Positions 25,508-34,485 of a DNA stretch of 64,000 nt are shown piece by piece (position 1 is the first letter of the stretch; each line of letters starts with the position of its first letter). Source of the stretch: Streptomyces viridochromogenes (GTDB lineage Bacteria > Actinomycetota > Actinomycetes > Streptomycetales > Streptomycetaceae); NCBI RefSeq assembly GCF_001270495.1, contig NZ_LGUR01000230.1:124001-188000 (forward strand), in the 5' to 3' direction. The notes below the pieces were generated by a model, which did not search any database, was not told the DNA's origin, and saw only the letters and a program-made list of their open reading frames with translations. The position numbers and the translations under genes were made by a program.

Positions 25508-28354
25508 TCAGTACGCGGGCAGGGTCCTCGGCCCGAGGTCGTCGCGGGCGGGCGGCGGGGCGAGGCGTACGGAGGCGCCGAGCACGCTCAGACCGTGGGT
25601 GGCGACGACGACCGGCTCCAGGGTGACCGCGACGACCTCCGGGTGGTCGTCGACCAGTCGCGACACCCGCAGCAGCAGTTCCTCCAGGGCCGCGGTGTCC
25701 ACGGGCGTGGAGCCGCGCCAGCCGAAGAGGAGCGGTGCCGTCCGGATGGAGCGGATGATCGACGTCGCCTCGCGGTCGGTGACCGGGATGAGCCGGTGCG
25801 CCATGTCCCCGAGCAGCTGCGAGGCGGCTCCGGCGAGCCCGAAGGACAGCACGGCACCGGCCGCCGGGTCGATCACGGCCCGTACGACGGTGTCGACGCC
25901 GCGCGGTGCCATGCTCTGCACGACCGGCCGCAGCTCCTCCGGCCTGCCGAACAGCTCGGTCAACTCGGTGTACGCCCGGCGCAGTTGCTCCTCGTCCGCG
26001 AGATCGAGCCGCACGCCACCGAGGTCGGCGCGGTGCCGCAGGTGGGGGGCGGTGGCCTTGAGGGCGACGGGGTAGCCGAGGGTGTGGGCGGCGTCCGCGG
26101 CGTCGTCGGGGGTGGGCGCGTGCAGGGCGCGATGTACGTGGATGCCGTACTTCCCGAGGAGGTCGGCGGTCTCGTCCGTGCCGAGCGTGAGGCCCTGGCC
26201 GCGCGCGAGGAGCCCGCCGATCAGCCGGGCGGCGCCCTTCTCGTCGATGTTCTCGTACTCGGGCACCCGGCCGGGATCGGCCGCGTCGCGCCGCCACTGC
26301 GAGTACTTGACGGCTTCGGCGAGGGCGCGGATCGCGCGTTCGGCGGCCGGGTAGGCGGGGATGAGGCGGGAGGCGTCCTCCGAGGTGTCCGACGGTTCGG
26401 GCAGGGGGTCGGCCGGGAAGTCCAGGGGGCGGAACGGGTGGGCGCGGCCCGCGAGACCGGGAGCCTTCGTCACCGCCTGTGGGGCCGTGCTCGCCGCGGC
26501 CGACAGTGCCTCCGCGAGCCCTCCGAGCTCGACGTGCACCACCAGCACCGGCTTGCCCGGCACCCGCTCGGCCGCCGACCGCAGGGCCTGAGCCAGCTCC
26601 GCGTCGCCGGTCGAGGCGCCCCCGATCGCCGGGATGGCGGTGACGACGACCGCGTCACACGTCTCGTCGGCCAGGGCGCGCGACAACGCCTCGTGGAAGG
26701 CGGCGGCCGACGCCCCCGTCGTCAGGTCCAGCGGCGGCAACGGGCGCAGTCCCTCGGAGAGGCAGGCGTCGTAGGTCAGCAGTCCCAGCGATTCGGAGTT
26801 CCCGAGGATCGCCACCCGCGGACCGGTCGGCAGCGGCTGACGCGCGAGCAGCAGCCCCGCGTCCACCAGTTCGGTGATCGTGTCCACCCTGATCACGCCG
26901 GCCTGGCGCAGCAGCGCGGACACCGTGGCGTGCGGCAGCCGCGTGGCCCGTACGGCGTGCCCCTGGGGCGCCGCGCCGCCGTGCCGCGCGCCCTGCACCA
27001 CGACCAGCGGTTTCGCCGCCGCCGTACGCCGGGCGAGGCGGGTGAACTTGCGGGGGTTGCCAATGGACTCCAGGTACATGAGGACGACGTCGGTGTCCGG
27101 GTCGTCGTACCAGTACTGAAGGACGTCGTTGCCGGACACGTCGGCCCGGTTACCGGACGAGACCAGGGTCGACACGCCGGTGACCCCGGTCACCCCGCCG
27201 CCGCGCCGGTGCAGCCGCGACAGCAGCGCGATCCCGATCGCACCGGACTGGGCGAACAGCCCGATCCGGCCTGGGCGGGGCATTTCTGGCGCCAGTGAGG
27301 CGTTCAGTCGGACGTCGGCGGAGGTGTTGATGATCCCGAAGGCGTTCGGCCCGATGATGCGCATGCCGTACGCGCGCGCGTGCCGGACGAGCTCGCGCTG
27401 CCGCTCCCTCCCGTCGGGCCCGCTCTCGGCGTACCCGGCGGAGAGCACGACCAGCCCCTGCACGCCGTGTTCGCCGCAGTCGGTGACCACTTCCGGGACG
27501 TACTCGGCGGGTACGGCGACCACCGCGAGATCGACCTGCTCCTCGATGTCCCGCATCGAGCGGTGCGCGGGCACCCCGTCGAGTTCCTTGAGATCCTCCG
27601 GGAACGCCCTGTTCACCGCGTACAGCCGCCCCGTGAAGCCGGCGTCCCTGATGTTGCCGAGGACACTGCGGCCCACCCCGCCGGGGGCGCGGCCGACGCC
27701 GATGACGGCCACCGAGCCGGGTACCAGCAGCCGCCGCACGGAGCGGGCCTCGGCACGCTGTTCGCGCGCGTACTGCACGGCGAGCGAGCGGTCCGTCGGC
27801 TCCAGGTCGAACTCCAGGCGTACGACGCCGTCCTCGAAGCTGCGCTTCTGGGTGTACCCGGCGTCCGTGAACACCTTGATCATCTTGGTGTTGGCGGGCA
27901 GCACCTCGGCGGCGAAGCGGCGGATGCCGCGCTCGCGGGCGACGGCGCCGATGTGTTCGAGCAGCGCGGAGGCGACGCCGCGGCCCTGGTGGGCGTCCTG
28001 GACGAGGAAGGCGACCTCGGCCTCGTCGGCGGGTGCGGACGCGGGCATTCCGTCGGCGCCGATCCGGTCGTAGCGTACGGTGGCGATGAACTCGCCGCCC
28101 ACCGTGGCCGCGAGTCCCACCCGGTCCACAAAGTCGTGGTGCGTGAAGCGGTGGACGTCCTTTGCGGACAGTCGCGGGTAGGGCGCGAAGAAGCGGTAGT
28201 ACTTCGACTCGTCCGACACCTGCTCGTAGAAGCTGACCAGGCGCTCGGCGTCATCAACGGTGATGGGGCGGATGCGCGCGGTGCCGCCGTCGCGCAGCAC
28301 CACGTCGGCTTCCCAGTGGGCGGGGTACTCGTGCCGGTCCGAGGCGCTCTGCAT
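25508..28354 (-). CDS. patA: Protein lysine acetyltransferase PatA (N-terminal GNAT fused to NDP-forming acyl-CoA synthetase-like domain)
   Basis: A 948-residue bifunctional-looking protein. The GNAT domain comes first (about residues 1-180; acetyl-CoA loop HQGRGVASALL), followed by an acyl-CoA synthetase-like region: CoA-binding Rossmann domain (VAVIGVGRAPGGVGRSVLGNI), ligase domain (GPNAFGIINTS, FAQSGAIGIALL) and a C-terminal ATP-grasp half. S. lividans PatA, which acetylates acetoacetyl-CoA synthetase, has this same inverted order (GNAT first), opposite to the classic Pat. The ATG at 28354 is chosen; an in-frame GTG at 28384 is possible. Single gene, divergent from ptsH. The synthetase part is thought to sense acetyl-CoA and not to make it. 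Confidence 0.85.
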   Translation of the reverse strand: MQSASDRHEYPAHWEADVVLRDGGTARIRPITVDDAERLVSFYEQVSDESKYYRFFAPYPRLSAKDVHRFTHHDFVDRVGLAATVGGEFIATVRYDRIGADGMPASAPADEAEVAFLVQDAHQGRGVASALLEHIGAVARERGIRRFAAEVLPANTKMIKVFTDAGYTQKRSFEDGVVRLEFDLEPTDRSLAVQYAREQRAEARSVRRLLVPGSVAVIGVGRAPGGVGRSVLGNIRDAGFTGRLYAVNRAFPEDLKELDGVPAHRSMRDIEEQVDLAVVAVPAEYVPEVVTDCGEHGVQGLVVLSAGYAESGPDGRERQRELVRHARAYGMRIIGPNAFGIINTSADVRLNASLAPEMPRPGRIGLFAQSGAIGIALLSRLHRRGGGVTGVTGVSTLVSSGNRADVSGNDVLQYWYDDPDTDVVLMYLESIGNPRKFTRLARRTAAAKPLVVVQGARHGGAAPQGHAVRATRLPHATVSALLRQAGVIRVDTITELVDAGLLLARQPLPTGPRVAILGNSESLGLLTYDACLSEGLRPLPPLDLTTGASAAAFHEALSRALADETCDAVVVTAIPAIGGASTGDAELAQALRSAAERVPGKPVLVVHVELGGLAEALSAAASTAPQAVTKAPGLAGRAHPFRPLDFPADPLPEPSDTSEDASRLIPAYPAAERAIRALAEAVKYSQWRRDAADPGRVPEYENIDEKGAARLIGGLLARGQGLTLGTDETADLLGKYGIHVHRALHAPTPDDAADAAHTLGYPVALKATAPHLRHRADLGGVRLDLADEEQLRRAYTELTELFGRPEELRPVVQSMAPRGVDTVVRAVIDPAAGAVLSFGLAGAASQLLGDMAHRLIPVTDREATSIIRSIRTAPLLFGWRGSTPVDTAALEELLLRVSRLVDDHPEVVAVTLEPVVVATHGLSVLGASVRLAPPPARDDLGPRTLPAY

Positions 28355-28532
28355 GGGGCCCAGAGTACGGCTCGCGTCCGACAACGGCGCGAGGCAGGCT
28401 GTGGAGGACGTATGTCGGGTCGAGGCCGCGACCCGACGGCCACCTCGGGAGGAACGTTTTGTCCCTCCCGGCGTGCTTCACGGGTGTGGGAAACTGGTCT
28501 AGACAACCCTGAACACCGAAGGGCAGCATCAC

Positions 28533-28814
28533 ATGGCTGAGCGCCGCGTCAACGTCGGCTGGGCCGAGGGCCTTCACGCCCGCCCCGCTTCCATCTTCGT
28601 CCGGGCCGCCACGGCCGCAGGTATCCCGGTGACGATCGCCAAGGCCGACGGCAACCCCGTCAACGCGGCCTCCATGCTGGCCGTCCTGGGCCTGGGCGCC
28701 CAGGGCGGTGAGGAGATCGTCCTCGCCTCCGACGCCGAGGGTGCGGACGCCGCCCTCGACCGGCTGGCGAAGCTGGTCTCCGAGGGCCTCGAGGAGCTGC
28801 CCGAGACGGTCTGA
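28533..28814 (+). CDS. ptsH: Phosphocarrier protein HPr
   Basis: A 93-residue energy-coupling protein of the PEP-dependent sugar phosphotransferase system; it accepts phosphate from enzyme I at His15 (GLHARPAS) and passes it to sugar-specific EIIA. Ser47 in NAASMLAVLGLGA is the regulatory serine position used by HPr kinase in Firmicutes. The ATG start is preceded by GAAGGGCAG. The gene is single; a hairpin follows at 28846-28881. In Streptomyces HPr is needed for fructose and N-acetylglucosamine uptake and for signalling to development. Confidence 0.95.
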   Translation: MAERRVNVGWAEGLHARPASIFVRAATAAGIPVTIAKADGNPVNAASMLAVLGLGAQGGEEIVLASDAEGADAALDRLAKLVSEGLEELPETV

Positions 28815-28845
28815 AGGACCTGAGCGGGACTCCACAGCGAGCGGT

Positions 28846-28881
28846 GAAGCCGCGTCCGCCTCTCCGGGCGGGCGCGGCTTC
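28846..28881 (+). terminator. Hairpin terminator after ptsH
   Basis: Arms GAAGCCGCGTCCGCC and GGCGGGCGCGGCTTC (one U-G pair) around a 6-base loop, about 30 bases past the ptsH stop. Confidence 0.8.
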
Positions 28882-29050
28882 GCTGTTCTCGGGCAGGCGG
28901 CCGGATTCCCGGGCGGGCAGGTGCGTTTTTCGATCCGGCGGGCGGCCGCACATTCCGGGCGGACGGCCACGGGAATTATCGGTCCACCTGAAAAAGGGCA
29001 GCGGAAATTACCCGCCACCGAATATCTCCTCTTTGTATACGGCGCCCGTG

Positions 29051-29746
29051 TTAATGTCGCAGGCTCGGCATGTTTACGGGATGTTGCGAATTCCTCACAC
29101 GCTCGGCGCGATCGCCGCCGGAGCCGAACCGTAGCCGGTGCGCGGAGATCGCGCGCTCGGCGTGCAGTGCCGTGATCGCCCGGGCGCGCTCGCCGTCGCC
29201 GCGCGCCACCGCGTCCACGATCGCGCCGTGCTCGGTCCAGGACTCCGCGGGATTGACCGGCGCCTCCACGGCGTACATCCAGGCGATCTTGTGGCGCAGC
29301 TGGGTCAGCATCGAGGCCAGCGCCGGGCTGCCGGAGGACTGGGCCAGCGTCTCGTGGAACCAGCCGCCCAGCGAGCGCAGATCCTCGCTGTTCCCCCTCC
29401 TGGCCCGCTCCTGACCCAGTCTGACCAGCCCGCGCAGAACCTTCAGATGGGCCTCGGTGCGCCGCTGGGCGGCCCGGGCGGCGCCGAGCGGCTCCAGGAG
29501 CGTACGCATCTCCAGCAGGTCGGCGGCCTCCTGCTCGGTCGGTTCGGCGACGCACGCGCCCGCGTGCCGCCGGGTCACCACGAAGCCCTCCGCCTCCAGG
29601 GTGCGCAGGGCCTCCCGCACCGGGACGCGGGAAACGCCGTAGCGTCGCGCGAGGAGTTCCTCGGTGAGCCGGCCGCCGCGCTCGTAGACGCCGGCGACGA
29701 TGTCGTCCCGGATCGCGGTGCATACCGAGTGCGCCGGAATACGCAT
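29051..29746 (-). CDS. GntR-family (FCD) transcriptional regulator
   Basis: A 231-residue DNA-binding protein. N-terminal winged helix (about residues 5-70) with RRYGVSRVPVREALRTLEAEGFV; C-terminal all-helical FCD ligand-binding domain (about 78-215), with metal-site type residues (Asp/His in FHETLAQSS and the late HAERAISAHR). FCD members usually respond to organic acids or sugar acids. The ATG at 29746 has GGCGGAGG upstream. No enzyme gene is adjacent that obviously forms its target; the direct repeats upstream (29816-29844) suggest autoregulation. It lies between ptsH and the M23 endopeptidase. Confidence 0.85.
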   Translation of the reverse strand: MRIPAHSVCTAIRDDIVAGVYERGGRLTEELLARRYGVSRVPVREALRTLEAEGFVVTRRHAGACVAEPTEQEAADLLEMRTLLEPLGAARAAQRRTEAHLKVLRGLVRLGQERARRGNSEDLRSLGGWFHETLAQSSGSPALASMLTQLRHKIAWMYAVEAPVNPAESWTEHGAIVDAVARGDGERARAITALHAERAISAHRLRFGSGGDRAERVRNSQHPVNMPSLRH

Positions 29747-29888
29747 GACCGACCTCCGCCTTAATCCCCGTGAAACGTCGATGAATGACGTGTTCTCGGT
29801 GACTCTATTGCAACCGGCCGGAATTTCCGACGGCGGGCCGGAATCCATGGATATTTTTTGGACAGTCGATCCGTCCCGGAAACACCGA

Positions 29889-29915
29889 AAGCCCCGGCTC
29901 GGGGAGCCGGGGCTT
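29889..29915 (-). terminator. Hairpin terminator after the M23 endopeptidase
   Basis: Perfect 11-base arms AAGCCCCGGCT and AGCCGGGGCTT with a 5-base loop, about 40 bases downstream of the reverse-strand M23 stop. Confidence 0.85.
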
Positions 29916-29951
29916 CGGGGAAGCAGGTCCTCTGGAGACGCGGTGGGGACG

Positions 29952-30737
29952 TCAGACGTTCACGCCGTGCGAGCGGAGGTAGGCGACGGGGTCGATGTCG
30001 GAGCCGTACTCGGCCGTCGTGCGGGCCTCGAAGTGCAGGTGGGGTCCGGTGACGTTGCCGGTGGCGCCGGACAGGCCGATCTGCTGGCCGGGGGTGACGG
30101 TCTGGCCCACCGAGACGCCGATGGACGACAGGTGGCCGTACTGGGTGTACGTGCCGTCGTTCATCTTGATCACGATGTTGTTGCCGTACGACCCGCCCCA
30201 GCCGGCCTCCACGACGGTGCCGGAGCCGACCGCGTGGACGGACGTGCCACTGGCGGCGTGGAAGTCGACGCCGGTGTGGCTGCCGGAGGACCAGACGGCG
30301 CCGCCGGACTTGTAGCCCGTGGAGACGTAGGAGCCGGAGATCGGGGCGACGTAGGACAGCAGGCGCTTGCGCTCGGCCTCGCGGGCGGCGCGCTCCTTGG
30401 CCTCCCGCTCCTGCTTGGCCTTCTCGGCCGCCTTCTTGCGCGCGGCCTCCTCGGCGGCCTGCTTCCTGGCAGCGGCCTCCTGGGCGGCCTGCCGCTGGGC
30501 GGCGGCCTGGGCGTCGATCTGGTCGGCGAGCGTGTCGTCGACGGTGATGACAGGTATGAGGCCGGTCTGCTCGGCGGCAGGTTCGGCGGCGAGCGCCGGA
30601 GCGGCCAGGGTGCCTATGACGCCGGTGGCGGTGAGAGCGGCGACGCCCGCCGCACGGGCGGTGGTGCGCTCGAACCGGCCGGGGCGACGGTGCTTGCCGG
30701 AGGCGCGGTTCTTCCCGGTGGCGCAGGTGAACGCCAT
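29952..30737 (-). CDS. Secreted M23-family (LytM) endopeptidase
   Basis: A 261-residue exported cell-wall hydrolase that would cut peptidoglycan peptide bridges. Signal peptide (residues about 25-52, hydrophobic AAGVAALTATGVIGTLAAPALAA) after a basic leader; an Ala/Lys/Glu/Arg-rich coiled coil (about 75-125); then the LytM domain with the zinc ligands in SHTGVDFHA (H and D) and GPHLHFEA (His). All catalytic residues are present, so it should be active. The ATG is preceded by GGAAAGGACC. A ydaO-type c-di-AMP riboswitch lies in its leader (30768-30940), so expression is expected to fall when c-di-AMP is high. Coiled coil may control activity or septal localisation. Confidence 0.92.
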   Translation of the reverse strand: MAFTCATGKNRASGKHRRPGRFERTTARAAGVAALTATGVIGTLAAPALAAEPAAEQTGLIPVITVDDTLADQIDAQAAAQRQAAQEAAARKQAAEEAARKKAAEKAKQEREAKERAAREAERKRLLSYVAPISGSYVSTGYKSGGAVWSSGSHTGVDFHAASGTSVHAVGSGTVVEAGWGGSYGNNIVIKMNDGTYTQYGHLSSIGVSVGQTVTPGQQIGLSGATGNVTGPHLHFEARTTAEYGSDIDPVAYLRSHGVNV

Positions 30738-30767
30738 GTAGTGGCTGGTCCTTTCCTTCCTTCTCGC

Positions 30768-30940
30768 CTACCGGGTTAGCTGACGGGTTCGGAGCAGGAA
30801 GGTCTCCTACGGGCCCCCTCGCGGCTGCGCGGGCGTCCGATTCACCCCAGGGACTACTTGGGCCCCTCCAGCCGCGATAGCAGCGGCAGGAGGGCGGGTC
30901 CCCGGCTCCCCTGGCTCGCGCCGTACGGGGACTCGGCGAT
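30768..30940 (-). promoter_or_regulatory. ydaO-yuaA (c-di-AMP) riboswitch in the M23 endopeptidase leader
   Basis: Reading the reverse strand, the hallmark blocks occur in order: AGCCGGGGACCC, then GGGGTGAATC, then CCGAACCCGTCAGCTAACC and GGTAGGC ahead of the ribosome-binding site, about 30 bases before the start codon. These match the conserved core of ydaO RNAs, which bind c-di-AMP and turn expression off, and in Streptomyces are found upstream of cell-wall hydrolases such as rpfA. The extent is approximate; an exact fold needs covariance scanning. Confidence 0.88.
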
Positions 30941-31090
30941 GACTGTCCGGTGCCGCGGGCGCGGCGCAATGCCTGACGGACAGCCCGGAAGACGCTAAGC
31001 GGCGCCACTTTCAATCCCCAAACGGATCGGGGTTTTTGTAGCGCATCCCACAGGCCAGACAGGCAACCTCTCCCTCAATTCGGGCATAAA

Positions 31091-31124
31091 GGGGCCCTGG
31101 TGACTCCGAAGTCACCAGGGCCCC
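31091..31124 (-). terminator. Hairpin terminator after the M16 pair
   Basis: Perfect 15-base arms GGGGCCCTGGTGACT and AGTCACCAGGGCCCC with the loop CCGA, about 75 bases past the reverse-strand M16 stop. Confidence 0.88.
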
Positions 31125-31197
31125 TCACGCACGCGTGCCGTCGCCGGCGCGGTGTCGTCCTCGGCTCGGACCTCTTATCGGTCCTCTGCTCGGTCCT

Positions 31198-32586
31198 CTA
31201 CTCGGCTGCCACGACGGTGACTTCGCCGATGCCGAGGGCCTCGACGGGTTCCCGGATCGCGGCCGCGTCGCCGACGAGGATCGTCACCAGACGGTCCACC
31301 GGGAAGGCGCTCACGGCCGCCGCGGTGGCCTCGACGGTGCCGGTCGCGGCGAGCTGCTGGTACAGCTTCGCCTGGTAGTCGTCGGGCAGATGCTGCTCGA
31401 CCTGGTCGGCCAGCGTGTTCGCCACGGAGGCGGCCGTCTCGTACTTCAGCGGGGCCACCCCGACGAGGTTCTGCACGGCGAAGTCCCGCTCGGCGTCGGT
31501 GAGCCCCTCACCGGCGACCCCGCGTAGGACCTTCCAGAGGTCGTCCAGCGCCGGACCGGTGTTCGGGGTGTCGACGGAGCCGCTGATGGCGAGCATCGCC
31601 GCGCCCGTGCCGTCCGGAGCGGAGCGCATGACCTGCCCGAACGCGCGCACACCGTAGGTGTAGCCCTTCTCCTCGCGCAGAACCTTGTCCAGGCGGGAAG
31701 TGAGGGTGCCGCCGAGGCAGTAGGTGCCGAGCACCTGCGCGGGCCACACGCGGTCGTGCCGGTCGGGGCCGATACGGCCGATCAGCAGCTGCGTCTGCAC
31801 GGCGCCGGGTCGGTCCACGATGACGACGCGCCCGGTGTCGTCCGCGGTGACCGGCGGGACGGGGCGGGGCTGGGCCGGGGAGCCGGTCCAGGCGCCCAGG
31901 GTGTCGCCGAGCAGGGCGTCGAGGTCGACGCCGGTCAGGTCGCCGACGACCACGACGGTGGAGGTGGCGGGGCGCACGTGCCGCTCGTAGAAGGCGCGTA
32001 CGCCCGCCGAGTCGATGCCCGCGACCGTGTCCTCGGTGCCCTGGCGCGGGCGCGACATGCGCGAGGCCGCCGGGAACAGCTCCTTGGAGAGCTCCTTGGC
32101 GGCGCGCCGCGAGGGGTTGGCCAGCTCGTGCGGGATCTCGTCGAGCCGGTTGCGCACCAGGCGCTCGACCTCGGCGTCGTCGAAGGCGGGCGCCCGGAGG
32201 GCGTCGGCGAGCAGCCCCAGCGCCTTCGGCAGACGGGAGACCGGCACCTCGAGGCTGACGCGGATGCCGGGGTGGTCGGCGTACGCGTCGAGCGTGGCGC
32301 CGCAGCGCTCCAACTCGGCGGCGAATTCCTCGGCGGTGTGCTTGTCGGTGCCCTCGGAGAGGGCCCGCGCCATGATCGTGGCGATGCCGTCCAAGCCCTT
32401 CGGCTCGGCGTCCAGGGGCGTGTCCAGGAGCACCTCGACGGCGATGACCTGCTGGCCGGGGCGGTGGCAACGCAGGACCGTCAGGCCGTTGTCCAGCTTG
32501 CCGCGCTCGGGCGCCGGGAACGCCCAGGGCCGGGCCTCGCCGGCCTGGGGCTGCGGGTGGAACTCCATGCTGGCGAGCTCGGTCAC
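31198..32586 (-). CDS. M16-family peptidase-like protein (non-catalytic partner)
   Basis: A 462-residue insulinase-family protein. It has the M16 fold but no HxxEH zinc motif where it should lie (around residue 80 the sequence is IATIMARALSEGTDKHTAEEF), so it is probably catalytically inactive. It retains the C-terminal Arg/Tyr region (EEKGYTYGVRAFGQV) that in inactive MPP-alpha-like or partner subunits helps bind substrate. The GTG start overlaps the stop of the catalytic M16 gene (GTGA), as expected for subunits of one heterodimer. No signal peptide. Role in the cell unknown; likely cytoplasmic peptide processing. Confidence 0.87.
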   Translation of the reverse strand: MTELASMEFHPQPQAGEARPWAFPAPERGKLDNGLTVLRCHRPGQQVIAVEVLLDTPLDAEPKGLDGIATIMARALSEGTDKHTAEEFAAELERCGATLDAYADHPGIRVSLEVPVSRLPKALGLLADALRAPAFDDAEVERLVRNRLDEIPHELANPSRRAAKELSKELFPAASRMSRPRQGTEDTVAGIDSAGVRAFYERHVRPATSTVVVVGDLTGVDLDALLGDTLGAWTGSPAQPRPVPPVTADDTGRVVIVDRPGAVQTQLLIGRIGPDRHDRVWPAQVLGTYCLGGTLTSRLDKVLREEKGYTYGVRAFGQVMRSAPDGTGAAMLAISGSVDTPNTGPALDDLWKVLRGVAGEGLTDAERDFAVQNLVGVAPLKYETAASVANTLADQVEQHLPDDYQAKLYQQLAATGTVEATAAAVSAFPVDRLVTILVGDAAAIREPVEALGIGEVTVVAAE

Positions 32587-33938
32587 TGCGCCGACTCCTC
32601 GTTCTCGTCGGTGGCGGGGGCTTCCGCGTCGTCGGCCTCGTCGGCGACCGGCTCGTACACGAGCACCGCGCGGTTGTCGGGCCGCAGACGCGCCTTGGCG
32701 ACCTCCTGGACCTCCTCGGCGGTGACGGCGAGGACGCGCTGCACGGCGGTGAAGGCGAGCTGCGGGTCGCCGAACAGGACGGCGTACCTGCACAGTTCGT
32801 CGGCCCGGCCCGCGACGGTGCCGAGCCGGTCCAGCCACTCGCGCTCCAGCTGGGCCTGCGCGCGCTCCATCTCCTCGGCGGTCGGGCCGTCCGTCGCGAA
32901 CCGGGCGAGCTCCTCGTCGACGGCCGCCTCGATGACGGGGACCTCGACATCGCCGGAGGTCTTCACGTCCAGCCAGCCCAGGGAGGGCGCCCCGGCCAGG
33001 CGCAGCAGGCCGAACCCGGCCGCCACGGCCGTACGGTCGCGCCGCACGAGCCGGTTGTAGAGACGGGAGGACTCGCCACCGCCGAGGACGGTCAGCGCCA
33101 GGTCGGCCGCGTCGCACTCGCGCGTGCCGTCCGTCGGGAGCCGGTAGGCGGCCATCATCGCGCGCGCGGGAACGTTCTCCTCGACGACCTCGCGCAGCTG
33201 CTCGCCGATGGTGTCGGGCAGTGAGCCGTCGCGCGGCTCGGGCTTGCCGTCGTGAGCCGGGATGGAACCGAAGTACTTCTCGACCCAGGCGAGGGTCTGC
33301 TCCGGGTCGATGTCACCGACGATGGACAGGACGGCGTTGTTGGGCGCGTAGTACGTGCGGAAGAACGCGCGGGCGTCCTCCAGGCTGGCCGCGTCCAGGT
33401 CGGCCATCGAGCCGATCGGCGTGTGGTGGTAGGGGTGCCCGTCCGGGTACGACAGGGCGGTCAGCTTCTCGAACGCCGTGCCGTAGGGGACGTTGTCGTA
33501 GCGCTGGCGACGCTCGTTCTTGACGACGTCGCGCTGGTTCTCCAGGCCCTCCTCGTCGAGCGCCACCAGGAGGCTGCCCATGCGGTCGGCCTCCAGCCAC
33601 AGCGCGAGCTCCAGCTGGTGGGCGGGCATGGTCTCGAAGTAGTTGGTGCGCTCGAAGCTGGTGGTGCCGTTCGGTGAGCCGCCCGCGCCCTGGACGAGCT
33701 CGAAGTGGCCCGTGCCCTTCACGCTGTTCGATCCCTGGAACATCAGGTGCTCGAAGAGGTGGGCGAGTCCGGTACGGCCCTTGACCTCGTGACGGGAGCC
33801 GACGTCGTACCAGAGACAGACCGCGGCGACCGGCGTGAGGTGGTCCTCGGAGAGCACCACGCGCAGGCCGTTGGCCAGGCGGTGCTCCGTCGCGGTGAGG
33901 CCGCCGGATTGTGCCTCCGGTGTGGCCGTGTGACCCAT
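32583..33938 (-). CDS. M16-family zinc metallopeptidase (catalytic partner)
   Basis: A 451-residue insulinase/MPP-beta-type peptidase. The inverted zinc motif HLFEH lies at residues 60-64, with a second acidic ligand in the conserved KNERRQRYDN downstream. Two M16 domain halves (about 20-185 and 190-410) are present. The ATG at 33938 is preceded by AAGGACACC. Translationally coupled (GTGA) to the non-catalytic M16 gene downstream, so the pair likely forms a heterodimer acting on oligopeptides or cleaved presequences. No signal peptide. The acidic tail (residues 430-451) is probably disordered. Confidence 0.9.
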   Translation of the reverse strand: MGHTATPEAQSGGLTATEHRLANGLRVVLSEDHLTPVAAVCLWYDVGSRHEVKGRTGLAHLFEHLMFQGSNSVKGTGHFELVQGAGGSPNGTTSFERTNYFETMPAHQLELALWLEADRMGSLLVALDEEGLENQRDVVKNERRQRYDNVPYGTAFEKLTALSYPDGHPYHHTPIGSMADLDAASLEDARAFFRTYYAPNNAVLSIVGDIDPEQTLAWVEKYFGSIPAHDGKPEPRDGSLPDTIGEQLREVVEENVPARAMMAAYRLPTDGTRECDAADLALTVLGGGESSRLYNRLVRRDRTAVAAGFGLLRLAGAPSLGWLDVKTSGDVEVPVIEAAVDEELARFATDGPTAEEMERAQAQLEREWLDRLGTVAGRADELCRYAVLFGDPQLAFTAVQRVLAVTAEEVQEVAKARLRPDNRAVLVYEPVADEADDAEAPATDENEESAQ

Positions 33939-34485
33939 GGGCAAGGTGTCCTTCCGGTCGCGTGCACTGCGTTGTGTCGAGCAGTTCGTGCTCAGTTCCT
34001 GCCACTGTATGCAGCGTCCGAAGGGTCGGCGAAGTTCCCGGTCAGAACGCCGTGCCCGGACGAAGGCGCACACGAGCCGGGGGCGCCGTCAGGAACGACG
34101 GTCGGGCTCGGCTCGCCGTTCTGTCCCGCGGCCCCTGTCGAGCGGGGTCGGCCACGCCCGCTCCGGCGGCGCTCGCGACGCCGACACGGACGCGCCCTCC
34201 CCGCGACCTGGGACTGTGCCCGGCGATCACTCCGCCGAGTGAACGGTCTCGCGGCGCGCGCTTGCCTTCGGTTCCGCCGGTCGCAAGCGTGGCCTCGGCC
34301 AGGGCGGTTCGCGCCCCGCCCGCCCCTGTGTCGCGGGAAGGGCCGGGCGTCGGCGACACTTCTCCGACGCCGGGCCGGAGCCCAACATCGGGTCCTGGTC
34401 GGTGGTTGTCAGTGCCGCGGTCCACAATGGTCCGCGTCAGATACCGCAAACGCTCGAGCGACCAGAACCAGAGGAGCCGGCAGCG
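33939..34485. other. Gene-free stretch between the M16 pair and parC
   Basis: About 550 bases of divergent intergenic DNA, the largest in the window. It should hold promoters of both units. Forward-strand GC-skewed stretches give long spurious open frames but no domain similarity. No convincing -10/-35 pair, riboswitch or small gene was recognised; the segment just before parC (34395-34485) is the likeliest promoter area. Confidence 0.4.

Noticed and set aside
29051..29746. GntR regulator as partner of HPr or the M23 gene
   Set aside because: Both neighbours have their own signals (terminator, riboswitch), and no shared operator motif was found.
33939..34485. Search for a riboswitch or small RNA in the large gap before parC
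   Set aside because: No recognisable conserved RNA motif or strong terminator pair; only long GC-skewed open frames.
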